Shown here piece after piece: positions 35,309 through 45,505 of a stretch of DNA of 64,000 nt (within the stretch, counting starts at the first letter, position 1; the number at the start of each line of letters is the position of its first letter). Below the pieces are notes generated by a model, which saw only the letters and a program-made list of their open reading frames with translations, did no database searches and was not told the DNA's origin. Made by a program: the position numbers and the translations under genes. The stretch covers positions 1,054,001 through 1,118,000 of the forward strand of contig RCSZ01000013.1 in the NCBI GenBank assembly GCA_014898425.1, given 5' to 3'. Origin of the DNA: Botryotinia globosa. Taxonomy: Eukaryota > Ascomycota > Leotiomycetes > Helotiales > Sclerotiniaceae.

Positions 35309-37958
35309 TCAAATTGCAAGAAGAGCGAAATGACCGCCAACGACTGGACGAGCGATGAAGGGGCCCGACCACCAGCTGTGATTGTGTTAGTATATTCTGC
35401 ATGATGGAAGTAGTGAGTATGAATGTGATGACTTACTCTGACGTTTGAGTGTTGTAAAGATCGGTGAAGGCGCGGTCAGTTGGAGTAACACCAATCCATG
35501 TTGCAAGCTTGGAGATGAACATGGACTTTGTGGATGGAGATGCGATTGCTGCTGCCCACATTTCCCAATCGGCTGTTTGAAAACATTGTTAGTAGCTGCA
35601 GCGTAGAAGATGTGCATGAAACTTACATTTGGTGCAAACATTTCTGGAGTCAAGTTGAACACCATATACATTAGCAATTGTTGGGTAGTATTCGCTTTGC
35701 ATATCGTAAATTCGTTTTGGAACAAAATTGAGCTTCAAAAGTGTGTCTGCGTAAAGGTTATACAAAAGACCATGTCCAGTATTGTCTTGATAGGCCAATT
35801 TGGTATGTGCTGGAACAGATGCAGTTGCTGGGACAATAGCAAGTTTCTCCCATTTTGTAAGGTAATCGTGTGCAATATTCGTATAGTTCAATGCATCGGC
35901 GGAATTTCCGGTGATATTTGCAATCACTGACATTGCTTCGATTGCGATGATACCTTTGAGAGCAAGATTGGTTTGATTTGCGAGGGTGCCTTGGAAATCA
36001 TCGGTCGAGAGTTGATTTGCTGGAATCAAAGCTTCAGCAACTAGGAAAGTAGTCCATTGTTTGAGCAATGGGTAATGTTGAGACAGATATGCGGTGTCAG
36101 AAGCATGTTGAGAGTAAGCGAGAGTCATGATGATCATGTTTCCACATTCCTCCAGTGGCATAGGTTCTATTCATAATTAGTATGTAAATATAGTATACCA
36201 AGAGCAAAACTTACCTCCATCACCAGTTGGATGTCCAATCGCACGAGGATAGTTGGCACCTAAATCATGAAGAGAATACTCTTGGGGAAAGTGGCCGGCC
36301 TCTTGGTTCTCATAAAGAGGATCAAGCATGTACTTTAACAAGGCGGGGTTGGAATAGAGAAAGATAGGCATAGCTGGGAACATGACATCAACAGTTTGAG
36401 TGTTACCATCGGAACTGATCTCTTTGAGAAAGTAGTATGGCTTATCCGGAGTTCCGCAGAGTTGAACAGCTCCGAATGCTTGACGAGCTGAAAGGGAAGT
36501 GATAGTCAAGTAGTCTTGGCCACCGGCTGCAAGAGAGTCGACAGCAATTTTATGGTCCCAGACACCCCATTTCATGGACCAATCGTTGTAAAAATCGGTG
36601 ACCTAAAGCAATCAGCATGGAACAAAATGAAGAAGAGAATCCACAAACCAAAGAGACATCGGAATCCCAATAACTAGCCCACAAAGAAGGAACAGGTCTT
36701 AATCCACCTTCTCCAAGGAAAATGATTGCGTTTTCTTGAGCATGAACAATGGTGTAAAGTGTTTCAACCGGAGTACTTCCGACATTTCCGAGATTGTTAG
36801 CAAACCCAAATACTGGCCAAGCATCTTCGATAGCTCTGTAGACTGTGTCCTGAGTGTTTGGAAGAGAACCATTGTTGAGGAAATTTCCGCGAACGACGGA
36901 ATCATGTCCCGATTGGTATGTCATTCCCTTGACGGCTTTGGTAGACCACAGCCAGTAACCCCAATGAGCTTGATCATCTGCATAATCTGCATTGAACTCG
37001 CTTTGACTCTGTCTCCAACTTCGGTGAGAACCAATGCCATCGTTTACGGTATAACTAAATAGAAGTCAGAATGATTGTTCGCAAGAATTCCGAAATTAGG
37101 ACAACTCACTTCCATTGTACTGTATCCGATTTGTGGATGGAAGTCCATTCTGCATTGTATATCAGCATAACTCCTTCACTCTAGACGAGAACAAACTTAC
37201 CTGCAGATGTGTCACAGTACAACTCAACAGCATGAGTAGCACCGTCCAATGATTTTACAGATACATAAAGATATGTACCAATAACCGATTGTCGTCGAAT
37301 ATCATCTGGTGTGAGCGGGGATAAGAATGTAATATTCATTGATACTTTTCCAGCCACAGTCATCAAGAATGTTGATCTAGTTGAAGTATACTCCATATGA
37401 TCTTGAGTAACACTTGGTGGAACAACGCCATTGACACCTGCAGCACCCATCCAGGTGTAAGATGTGCCGTCCCTAGGTAAAGTTTAGCATATATAATCGA
37501 GGAAGACCTGGAATTGATAACCATTATAGTACAAGAGTACTTACACTTTGATGAGACCAGCCCAACCTGTGACAGAACCAGCTCCTCCAGCAACTGAACC
37601 ATCAGGTTGAGGTCCGCTATTAACTTCGTTAGAGCATACTTCATGTATCCAAGAACTTTGACTTACGCCCAGAAACGACTAAATGATTGTTAGCTTTGGG
37701 TTCTGATACCGAAATGAAGGAGAAAACTTACGGCCAATACCCCGGGAGAATGCCTCCACTGGCACCAGTACTTCCTGCCTCCAACCATGTATTCATATAT
37801 GGTGATTTGACTACTTCAAATTAGAGTTATCCTCGAATCGAGAGGTTGTTATAAATACCAGCCAAAGGAATCGCGGGCGGTCTAACTGGACTAAATGTAG
37901 AACCAGAGACGAAACTAACGACAGTGCCCAGCACTCCCGCTAAAAGAGAAGTCTTCAT
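35309..37958 (-). CDS. gtaA: Secreted glutaminase A (GtaA family)
   Basis: Eleven exons join to 703 residues: 37859-37958, 37732-37810, 37667-37678, 37545-37616, 37201-37472, 37110-37149, 36649-37054, 36215-36602, 35627-36166, 35437-35572 and 35309-35375. All junctions keep frame. The protein has a signal peptide (MKTSLLAGVLGTVVSFVSG). SPYMNTWLEAG, GYWPRFWAGP and WAGLIKVDGTSYTWMG are typical of the N-terminal DUF5127 part. HWGYWLWSTK, IGHPTGDGGEPMPLEECGNM and TGHGLLYNLYADTLL belong to the six-hairpin C-terminal part. It ends WWSGPFIARPVVGGHFALL. Fungal GtaA enzymes hydrolyse extracellular glutamine to glutamate and ammonia. The 12-nt exon (TRFWG-type junction, reading RFW) is easily missed. 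Numerous Asn-X-Ser/Thr sites fit secretion. Confidence 0.92.
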
Positions 37959-40900
37959 GATGGCAAAAACCAAAGAAGAATGGAATAATTATTACTGATG
38001 AAAGGTATTGCAATTGAAGAAGAGCTCTTAAGAAAGAATTATGCTCATGGATCAGGTAAGAAGGGAAGAAGACGTTGAATTTGTGGTTCTGAAGAAGACG
38101 GGGAGGAGGGGACTTGGAGCTCTTTTGTAGAACTGAAAAATAAGCTAGTTAGACCTCAAAGGAGGGGTAGTAACGGGATACTGTTAATAATTTCAAACGG
38201 GGTAGCAAGTGATGCGAAATATATGCTCGAACAAGGGGTAAAGTTGTCCGGATGATGCCCTCAGGAGAGGGGTATTTAGTTCAAAGATGGGACGATATGA
38301 TATGAACCTATAGATACTCACGATGCCAAGAACGAGCATGCGCTCATGAATAGTTTGAGTGAAATTCATTTCGCTTGATACTTAGCTCACGTCATAAGGG
38401 TAAGTGAATCCGTAGGGTCAAAAGGCCCGAAGTTCATAGAAGCACTTCTGTGTGGAAGCTTAACCTTGGCTTACCATCACAAGGAAATAGAATTGATCCC
38501 AAAATGGCATTTGATGCAAACCATTTTGATATCAATGATCATCCTGCACCCCGTGTCCCTGGTGGAATCTGATCGCATCCCAGCGCAATGCGAGTGAGAA
38601 GCATGCGAGGCATGCCCTTGACCCTGTAGTACGCTACAACGTTGGCTAGTAAAAAGGCCTGTAGCAAGGATTAGTAGTTCGCGAACAACAAAAGATTATA
38701 GGCCAAACAACATCAGAAACAATCAATAGCTTTGCAGATTTATCATTCATCTCAATTTCCAATGTTAGACAATTTAAGTCAACAACCAATAGATTCAAGA
38801 AAACTCAAAAAATAAGGCTTCCCATAAAATTAACATGAGTTGCAATACAATCACCCTTTGTCTAACGAATCTCGGGATCATTAGAACGTGGCTTTCATGA
38901 GTTGAAAAAGTTTGCTCGGAAAACTAAAAATGTGCCGAAGTAGATGTGGAACAATCAATTTAATGATTCAATAAGTCTATCATTTCCTTTGTAAATGATC
39001 TACGATGTTGCTAGGATCTCTATCAAGTGCCTTCCTTCGCCGAGTCATCTTGGTATAGGAGGTACTGTGAGAGAAAAAAGACATATTCCAAGACTGAAAC
39101 GCGGGATTCGGAAGATCTACCGATCCTTGGATTCACTACCCGCTACTTGCGGGGTGTGGGGCAAAAGCTGGGGTTGAGTCGCGTTGAAGGACTGACAATC
39201 TCCGCGTGAGGTTACTTGTGTATGTATGTACTCGGAGACAAAATACATTATGGTCGCTTGACCGAAGCATGTGCGAAATGACCGCTCAAGATCATTCACT
39301 GTCGTACATCGTCAACCTCATCCAACGACATCTCGAAAAAGAAAAGATGGAAGTGACTTTTTGGCATTATTTTGATGATGTTGTTGATTGAAAAGTACAA
39401 AGCCTTACGTCCTTTCGAGTACAACACATCAACCCCGAGGTATATTGGCTATGTAATAGGAGGGATGCAAATATGAGTGAAGATCAAGTCATATCCGAGT
39501 AGCCAACCATTGCTGAAAGTAAAGCCCAGTGAAGTGGTCACTCATACACCACACCAGGTACGAAATTGAATATTCAGCCTGAAATCGAAAATTTAAATGA
39601 TGCGCAGGTACTGCTGGCAAAGATCGTGTTTGTGAAGGTCGATTGGATGATTGAGAGAGGGAAAACGCGACCAGAATGACACGAAAATGATGATCAATGA
39701 CAAGATATGAGATAATGAACATTGCATCGCGCGATGCTCAGAATTTTCGGATAGTGTAGAGCCCAAATTCAACAGGCCGCCATACATAGTTTGCGAAGAT
39801 GCATCTGTAGATGTGAGGATTTAAGCAGATAAGAAGACTTCAAGGTAAGGTTTCTTAGTAATGCATGATTACATAATACGATGAGTAACGCATGCGCCAC
39901 TACCGCGGAACCTTGCAGGTAAGGCTTCACATGTTATCAGAGCACCTGCAACCTTGACCTTGGACGCTTCCTTGGAATGAAAAGCAAATCGTGATATTCT
40001 GCATTCCATCTGGGCATTCTTTTGCTGGGCTACTAAGGGGCGCATCAAAATAGTCTTCTCTTGCTGCGAAGCACCTGATTTACTCATTGGCCGTTGAGCT
40101 GCTTATCTAGGGCTCCAGCTATCTTAATCAACAACTCCGCCACTCTTCTTAATTCGGTTCCGCATCTCGAGATGAAGGGTCAAGTCAACTCACGCACATA
40201 CTCATCTTTTGTCGATCAAATTATTGATTCATGCCATTTGTTTGCTACCTGACTCTTGCAATAGAGAGTTTTGCCTCACCTGTCAAGCTTGAGTGATAGC
40301 TAATACTGTCAAATCGTTTGCAAATGAAGTCGTAATCACAAAGCCTCACCAAATGAATGTCGAATTATCTACAGACTCCGTTCAAGATATATGGTTCAAA
40401 TTACCGTACTCGACACGTCAAAAGATACGCAGGTCATAGAGTTATGGAAAAGTGGAAATTCGGGATTCGATCGACAGGAGATGTAATGATATGCATCAAC
40501 ATCTAGAACAATGTTTGAGAGTTAGCTAGCTCGATGATCATTGCGCATCATGAACCATATTTGGATCCCACTAATAGGAATGAAAAACAGTAGAATTCCG
40601 AGGAACACGAAGTCGAGGATATACATAATAGCATCCGGAATCGCTTATACTCTGAGCAATTCTTAAACTACATTGTTTGTCGAGTATGCACGAGACTGAG
40701 GTAATACAGAGACTCCAATCATCTCTACTCTTTCTGTGCAAGAATTGATACTAAAACCTCTCGCTCGGGGTGTCAATGATTGTGAATATAAATGCAAGCC
40801 TTTCTAAACATGATTCGCAAGCTGTATGGAAGCCTGCAAAGATTCAAGCTACTTGTGGGAGAGTGTGAGAATCGGAACATCCCTTCGTCACATGAATATG

Positions 40901-41509
40901 GATGGGGAGCGAGTTTTGTGTTTCTGGGTTTGATTGTTCTGTGAATGAGTATCACACAATCAACGAAGCTATTGGAGCAATACTTACTGGAGAAGCACAG
41001 ATGGGTATTCAAAAAGGGTTCGCCTCTTGATCGAGGGGTGATTCTGAAATGAAATCGGGTATAGCCTATGATGCTTCAAGCGGATGGAATATCTGAAAAA
41101 TCAAGCTCTGAATATCTTGTGAAAGGACCACAGTGTTATTCAATTTACGCGGCAAGCAGTGGTTTGTCCCATCACCGCCGGAAAGTCATAGAGCCAGCCA
41201 TAAAGTTCACGCTACATGTTTCCAACTCAATCTTTGTATTTCATCATTCCATCTTGCATTTCCTATGTGTCAAATCTTTCTAATTACAAGAGCTTACAAG
41301 TACATTATTCATATACCAAGTACCTCCTATGCAAACGTCTTCTGTCACACCACTCTCCCATTCCCTCGACTCGCTCAAGCACAGCCGAATCTCTCTCCAT
41401 TCAAACTTCACCCCAAATTCACTCAAACACACTTCACATCCTCACCGCATTCTTATCTCCATTCATTCTTATCTTCATCCAGTCATACGCAATGCATTCT
41501 GCACAAGAA
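37959..41509. other. Long intergenic region, no gene recognised
   Basis: About 3.5 kb. The first part is the glutaminase promoter region. I found no ORF with a signal peptide, domain or spliced continuation on either strand, and no transposon ends. Confidence 0.4.
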
Positions 41510-41638
41510 AGTTTTGTTGCATATCTCAAAATTATAGATCTCGGAATACCTTCAAATTTCCCCTTCTACACTCAAAATAAAAGCTTCATCTTTTCCTTCC
41601 CAGATTCCCATCCATGAGGAGACCAACTTTGAAGTTCT
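41510..41638. repeat. Dispersed repeat R, copy 1
   Basis: Starts AGTTTTGTTGCATATCT, then AGATCTCGGAATA, AAAAGCTTCATCTTTT and finally GAGGAGACCAACTTTGAAG about 106 bp from the start. Same order and spacing as copies 2 and 4. Confidence 0.8.
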
Positions 41639-41757
41639 TGAGGAGCACCGAGATGAAATTCCAAGAGATCACTGCCGCTGTCGTCTGATCTCACGTATCT
41701 CATATTCACTTGTCATTGGTATCTGCTATCTACTATCTCTTATCCATTGCAACAAAA

Positions 41758-41889
41758 AGTTTTGTTGCACGTCTACAAAATATAGATCTCACGATACTTG
41801 AGGTTTTGAGGCTCTACAGCCAAATTAAAAGCTTCATCTTTTGTCTTCTGAATATGACTTGATGAGGAGAACAACTTTGAAGTTTGTTG
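41758..41889. repeat. Dispersed repeat R, copy 2
   Basis: Starts AGTTTTGTTGCACGTCT, then AGATCTCACGATA, AAAAGCTTCATCTTTT and GAGGAGAACAACTTTGAAG about 105 bp from the start. The upstream bases TGCAACAAAA make a near-perfect palindrome with the repeat's first bases. Confidence 0.8.
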
Positions 41890-42043
41890 AAGCCGTCGAT
41901 ATAGAATTGCTTGACAACCCGTGGACATCTCCTCCATCTCCATTCCTAAAGACTCACCGATCACGCCTCTCGACCAGAATTCACTTCACTTCGCCTGACG
42001 TCACTCCCTCACCGCCCAAACTTGTCCTGATTCCCTCTCGAGA

Positions 42044-42160
42044 AGTTTTGTTGCATATCTACAAAAGTCAGATCTCACGATAGTTTCCACAAAGAGGCCT
42101 TGGTACCAAAATGAAAAGCTTCATTTCTATTTCTCTAGTCCATTGAATTCTCTATTGATG
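42044..42160. repeat. Dispersed repeat R, copy 3, without the 3' block
   Basis: Starts AGTTTTGTTGCATATCTAC, then AGATCTCACGATAGTTTCC and GAAAAGCTTCAT. The GAGGAGAACAACTTTGAA block is missing; copy 4 starts a few bases later, so this copy is probably truncated. Confidence 0.75.
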
Positions 42161-42164
42161 GAAA

Positions 42165-42291
42165 AGTTTTGTTGCACATCTACAAAAATTAAATCTCACG
42201 ATAGTTTCCAAAAGAAGCCTTTTCACCAAAACGAAAAGCTTCAATTCCAATCCCCATGAATCTGGGTTCAAGAGGAGAACAACTTTGAATC
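42165..42291. repeat. Dispersed repeat R, copy 4
   Basis: Starts AGTTTTGTTGCACATCTAC, then AAATCTCACGATAGTTTCC, GAAAAGCTTCAA and GAGGAGAACAACTTTGAA about 107 bp from the start. Closest to copy 3 in its first half. Confidence 0.8.
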
Positions 42292-42540
42292 CACACCTTC
42301 CTTACCTACCCGCCTCTCAATTATCAAATCCCCCCTCCCCCATCCATAGCCGGAAGGTCACCTCATCGTCCCCCACCACTTACTAATCCATCCTCCATCA
42401 ACAATCTTGCTTCACTCCTTCCTCATCCTCAATATTCACTTGATATCCTCCGCCAATAGATCCACACCCATCTTTTTACAAAAAGGTAGGTAGATAGATA
42501 TGGTTGGTAATATTCACTTTAGACTTCACTTGGTTCATAT

Positions 42541-42567
42541 TATGAGCTTATGAGCTTATGAGCTTAT
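42541..42567. repeat. 10-bp tandem repeat (TGAGCTTATG-type)
   Basis: Nearly three copies of a unit reading TATGAGCTTA in a row. Confidence 0.8.
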
Positions 42568-43612
42568 GTTCAAGATTGTTAGAGGGAGAAGATGAGAAGA
42601 AATAGTAAAGAGAAGAGAAGCGAGAATATATCGTATAGAGAGAAACTCATCATGGAAAAATCGCATCACGGGTATAAATCAGAGGAAGGATATGTGAGGT
42701 AAACAAAATGTCTGTCTATGTAATCTCAGTTTATTGAAATAACAATTCGATAGTAATCTATGACTACCTAGGTACCCATCTCAAATTTCCGCTCCAAACT
42801 CCTTGCTCTAGCCCTACCAAAAGAAGAAGAAAAATCTAAGCACTGTGCCTCTGACCTTTGAAGATTGACATGTATGTGAAAGAATCTAACATATTCCAAG
42901 CAAGTTCCGCAATGCGATGAGAATTGATCCACCCCTCATTTCTCTTTCCAAAGGATCGAACGCGTTCAATAACGTAAACGTACGTCACTGTATATCTGAT
43001 GCGACGCGATTCCAAATAAACAATGTGCTGGATCAAGTGATGGGTATAAATATAGAAGCGATCCGAGTATTCACAACTTGACGGTCCGCCAGGAATGTTG
43101 CAATAGAGATGTTGGTACTCGTACAAGGGCAGTAATGATATACCTAGACAGCCTTTGATACTCGTTATCTATGTTCCTTTGTTGAAAGCATAGCGAGACT
43201 TTACAAGCTTCTACCCTGCGCTCCAGCCGGTGTGTATCGGAGTGAAGATGTGTAGTTTGGTGTCAGGGTACGCGGAAACTGGACCGGCCAAATGGATAGA
43301 AGCTTTGAGTGTTTGAAATGGTTTCAGAAAGTGGAAAATTAGAATATTTGAATCTTCTAATCAGCACCAGAACCTGAAACCTCGGGTTTTTGAACTGCAC
43401 TTCGAACTCTTGGAAACCCAATTAAATATTGCTGTCTTTGGGTAACCACACAGGAGAATTTTCGAGTAATGGTGGTTGAGAATTTCCGTTATAAAACCCA
43501 CACATATAAGTGATTCCTAGTTTACTTCACTCAAAATAATGTCGTACCCAAAGCATGGAAGGCTTGGACACATTAAATGGCTGCCAATCTCATAACTCTC
43601 GATCCCTGGTAG
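42568..43612. other. Intergenic region, no gene recognised
   Basis: About 1 kb downstream of the Zn(II)2Cys6 gene (minus strand). An ORF at 42836-43126 (minus) has no recognisable family or flanking splice signals and is not called. Confidence 0.4.
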
Positions 43613-44511
43613 CTAGTAGTACGATCCCGAATACCCACCCGTGGTTCCATAATCTGAATTTTGATGATCTGGTGTTCCCGGAAAGAACGAAATGTTCGGG
43701 GGATTATCCAAGTTTGATATCCCATGAAGCCCAAAACTTTGATGAAAAGCAGGAGAGCCATTAAAATCAAATGATTGAGAACTTGTGGTCTGCGTTGAAA
43801 CTGGAACGAAATATGATTGATCGAAATTGTGTAAAGCGGAATTTGGATTTAAATTGGAAGACTGATTCCAGCTTCTGGTCTCTGTATGCGGACTATCCAT
43901 GTAATTACAGAATGGAATTTGGTCTGGAGTATTTGTCGGAACTTGTGGTACAGGCTGGAAATCCAATTCATTTGGGTCCGTTTCTTGCTCGCCATATGAT
44001 CCGGTAATAGAGATGGGCACTGCAGTGCTCAAGACTCCCCGGTAAAGAGGGTTCGGCCTGAATGGATCCGAGTTCGTGAGATCAAATGTGGACGTGTAGC
44101 TCATATTCTCTTCTTGTGAATTTTGTTCAGATGCTCGTTGATGAGCTTCATTCGATACTGTGCTCGAGTAGCTTTCAGAGGAAGGAATAGAAGAAAGTCC
44201 AGTCGCCGAGGTTTTTTGATCTGCATAGAAGGATGTAGGGGTATCATCGGGTACAGATAATCTATCTGGGGACAGAAGTGGTACCATCTTTTGCTTTCTT
44301 TAGAAAGTGACACATTAGTAGCTTCCATGTAACAGCGATGGAGAACTTACCCTTCAAAGGTATAGATACATTCCACGGGCGGATATCTCCTCGAACAATG
44401 CCTACACGGTTGTTCCCTACTACATTTTTGCTTTCTCTTCTGACACTGTAAACATGCAGTTGGCGTCCTTGACCTTGTTGTTCGCTTTGATGCTTCATCT
44501 GATTTCTGCAT
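43613..44511 (-). CDS. Zn(II)2Cys6 transcription factor, short form
   Basis: Two exons (44351-44511 and 43613-44297) join to 281 residues. Exon 1 encodes a basic stretch and a full binuclear zinc cluster with the spacing C-x2-C-x6-C-x5-C-x2-C-x8-C, from CLQCQKRKQKC to RRYPPVEC (about residues 22-50). This is the classic fungal DNA-binding domain. Exon 2 is Ser/Thr/Asn/Gln/Pro-rich (FDLTNSDPF, QPVPQVPTNTP, FDFNGSPAFHQSFG) and looks disordered, possibly an activation region. There is no fungal-specific regulatory domain, so the protein is short for the class. An in-frame stop lies just upstream of the chosen ATG. Exon 2 begins after a CTAAAG acceptor, weaker than the usual CAG/TAG. The target genes are unknown. 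Confidence 0.78.
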
Positions 44512-44582
44512 GTCTTCGGTTAGGCTTTCCTGTTACATGACTCTGGCTTGATCTTCATTTCCTCGTGGGAATTCGACTTTTT

Positions 44583-45505
44583 TTATGTCTTACGAAAGGT
44601 ACAATCGGCTGATAGGGCTGAGAGTACATTCAGTACATGGTAGTTTACAGTCTCAGTGATTTGACAAAATTGGTTAGAGTTGGCGCAAAGAACGCATGGT
44701 AATGCTTGTAAGCCAAGTGAGGTGTCGTCGAAATGGGGTGAAGGATTTGCAGCTTCGTTGAATGGACGAATGGGCAAAACATGGCGTGAATTTTGCTCTA
44801 GCAACACTATTATGATCCTATGGAAAAGACTTAAATTCCTTTTGGTGTGGGTAAAAAGTTTCAGCATCTTGGCACAGACAAAAGAGATATTTTTATCTTC
44901 AAACCTCATACTTGGCATGAAAAGTAAGCAATTGAACAAATATTTCAGCCGCACCCATTGGTCCAAAACTGCCAAAACTTTTATTCTGCATGATTTGATG
45001 AACAGAGCATCCATGCAAATCAATTCTCCGCCTGAGAATGGGTAACGTATCATATTCTCCCAGCGGATAATACCCAGATTCGAACATATGCCACAACATA
45101 TTTATGTGAATCACAAGAAAACAAATGATGGATGAACCAATGATGAGTGAAGCATTTCTTCTTTGCATTTTCGTCAAGGCTTCTGTATTATAAAGGCGCA
45201 AGGCACTTGCCGTTCCAGCCAATTTCAGCCATATACTGATCAAGACTCACCGCACTTCTAAATGATGATCTCTTCACTCCATCGAACAGGACCTTATTGC
45301 CAACATAATCGAAGAGACTCGAGGCTGATAACTGTGTGAAGATTATTGACCAAGTCGTCGTCTCCTCAATGAGTCTACTGATAACCCCACAAACATGGAG
45401 AATCAGCAACGGCAAACCAGTCATCAACTGAGGTACTGAGTAAGACTTCGAATGCTCTAAGCTGTAATCATTTCTGATACATTTAAGGCTATGAAAGTAA
45501 AACAT
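44583..45505 (-). pseudogene. Probable degenerate or partial gene upstream of the zinc-cluster gene
   Basis: Coding-like segments lie in three pieces. 45243-45505 contains SVPQLMTGLPLLILHVCGVI and a frame running to YMAEIGW. Another frame resumes at KLAGTASALRLYNTEALTKM and runs to LLTFHAK (near 44910). A 92-94 nt intron (donor GTATGA, acceptor CCATAG) then joins in frame to IIIVLLEQNSRHVLPIRPF and a stop at 44583. The change of frame near 45225 has coding character on both sides, so a small deletion is likelier than an intron, although AGAA|GTGCGG to ATACAG would also fit. The 5' end is not found. The helical, Leu-rich content resembles the regulatory half of fungal transcription factors, but I cannot assign a family. 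Only 71 bp separate its stop from the next start. Confidence 0.38.

Noticed and set aside
41510..42291. CRISPR-like array
   Set aside because: Only four copies, unequal spacing and diverged blocks in a eukaryotic genome; not a CRISPR.
42836..43126. 96-residue ORF on the minus strand
   Set aside because: Has no recognisable family and no splice continuation.
44680..45045. 121-residue ORF on the plus strand
   Set aside because: Antisense to the better supported minus-strand segments ending at 44583.
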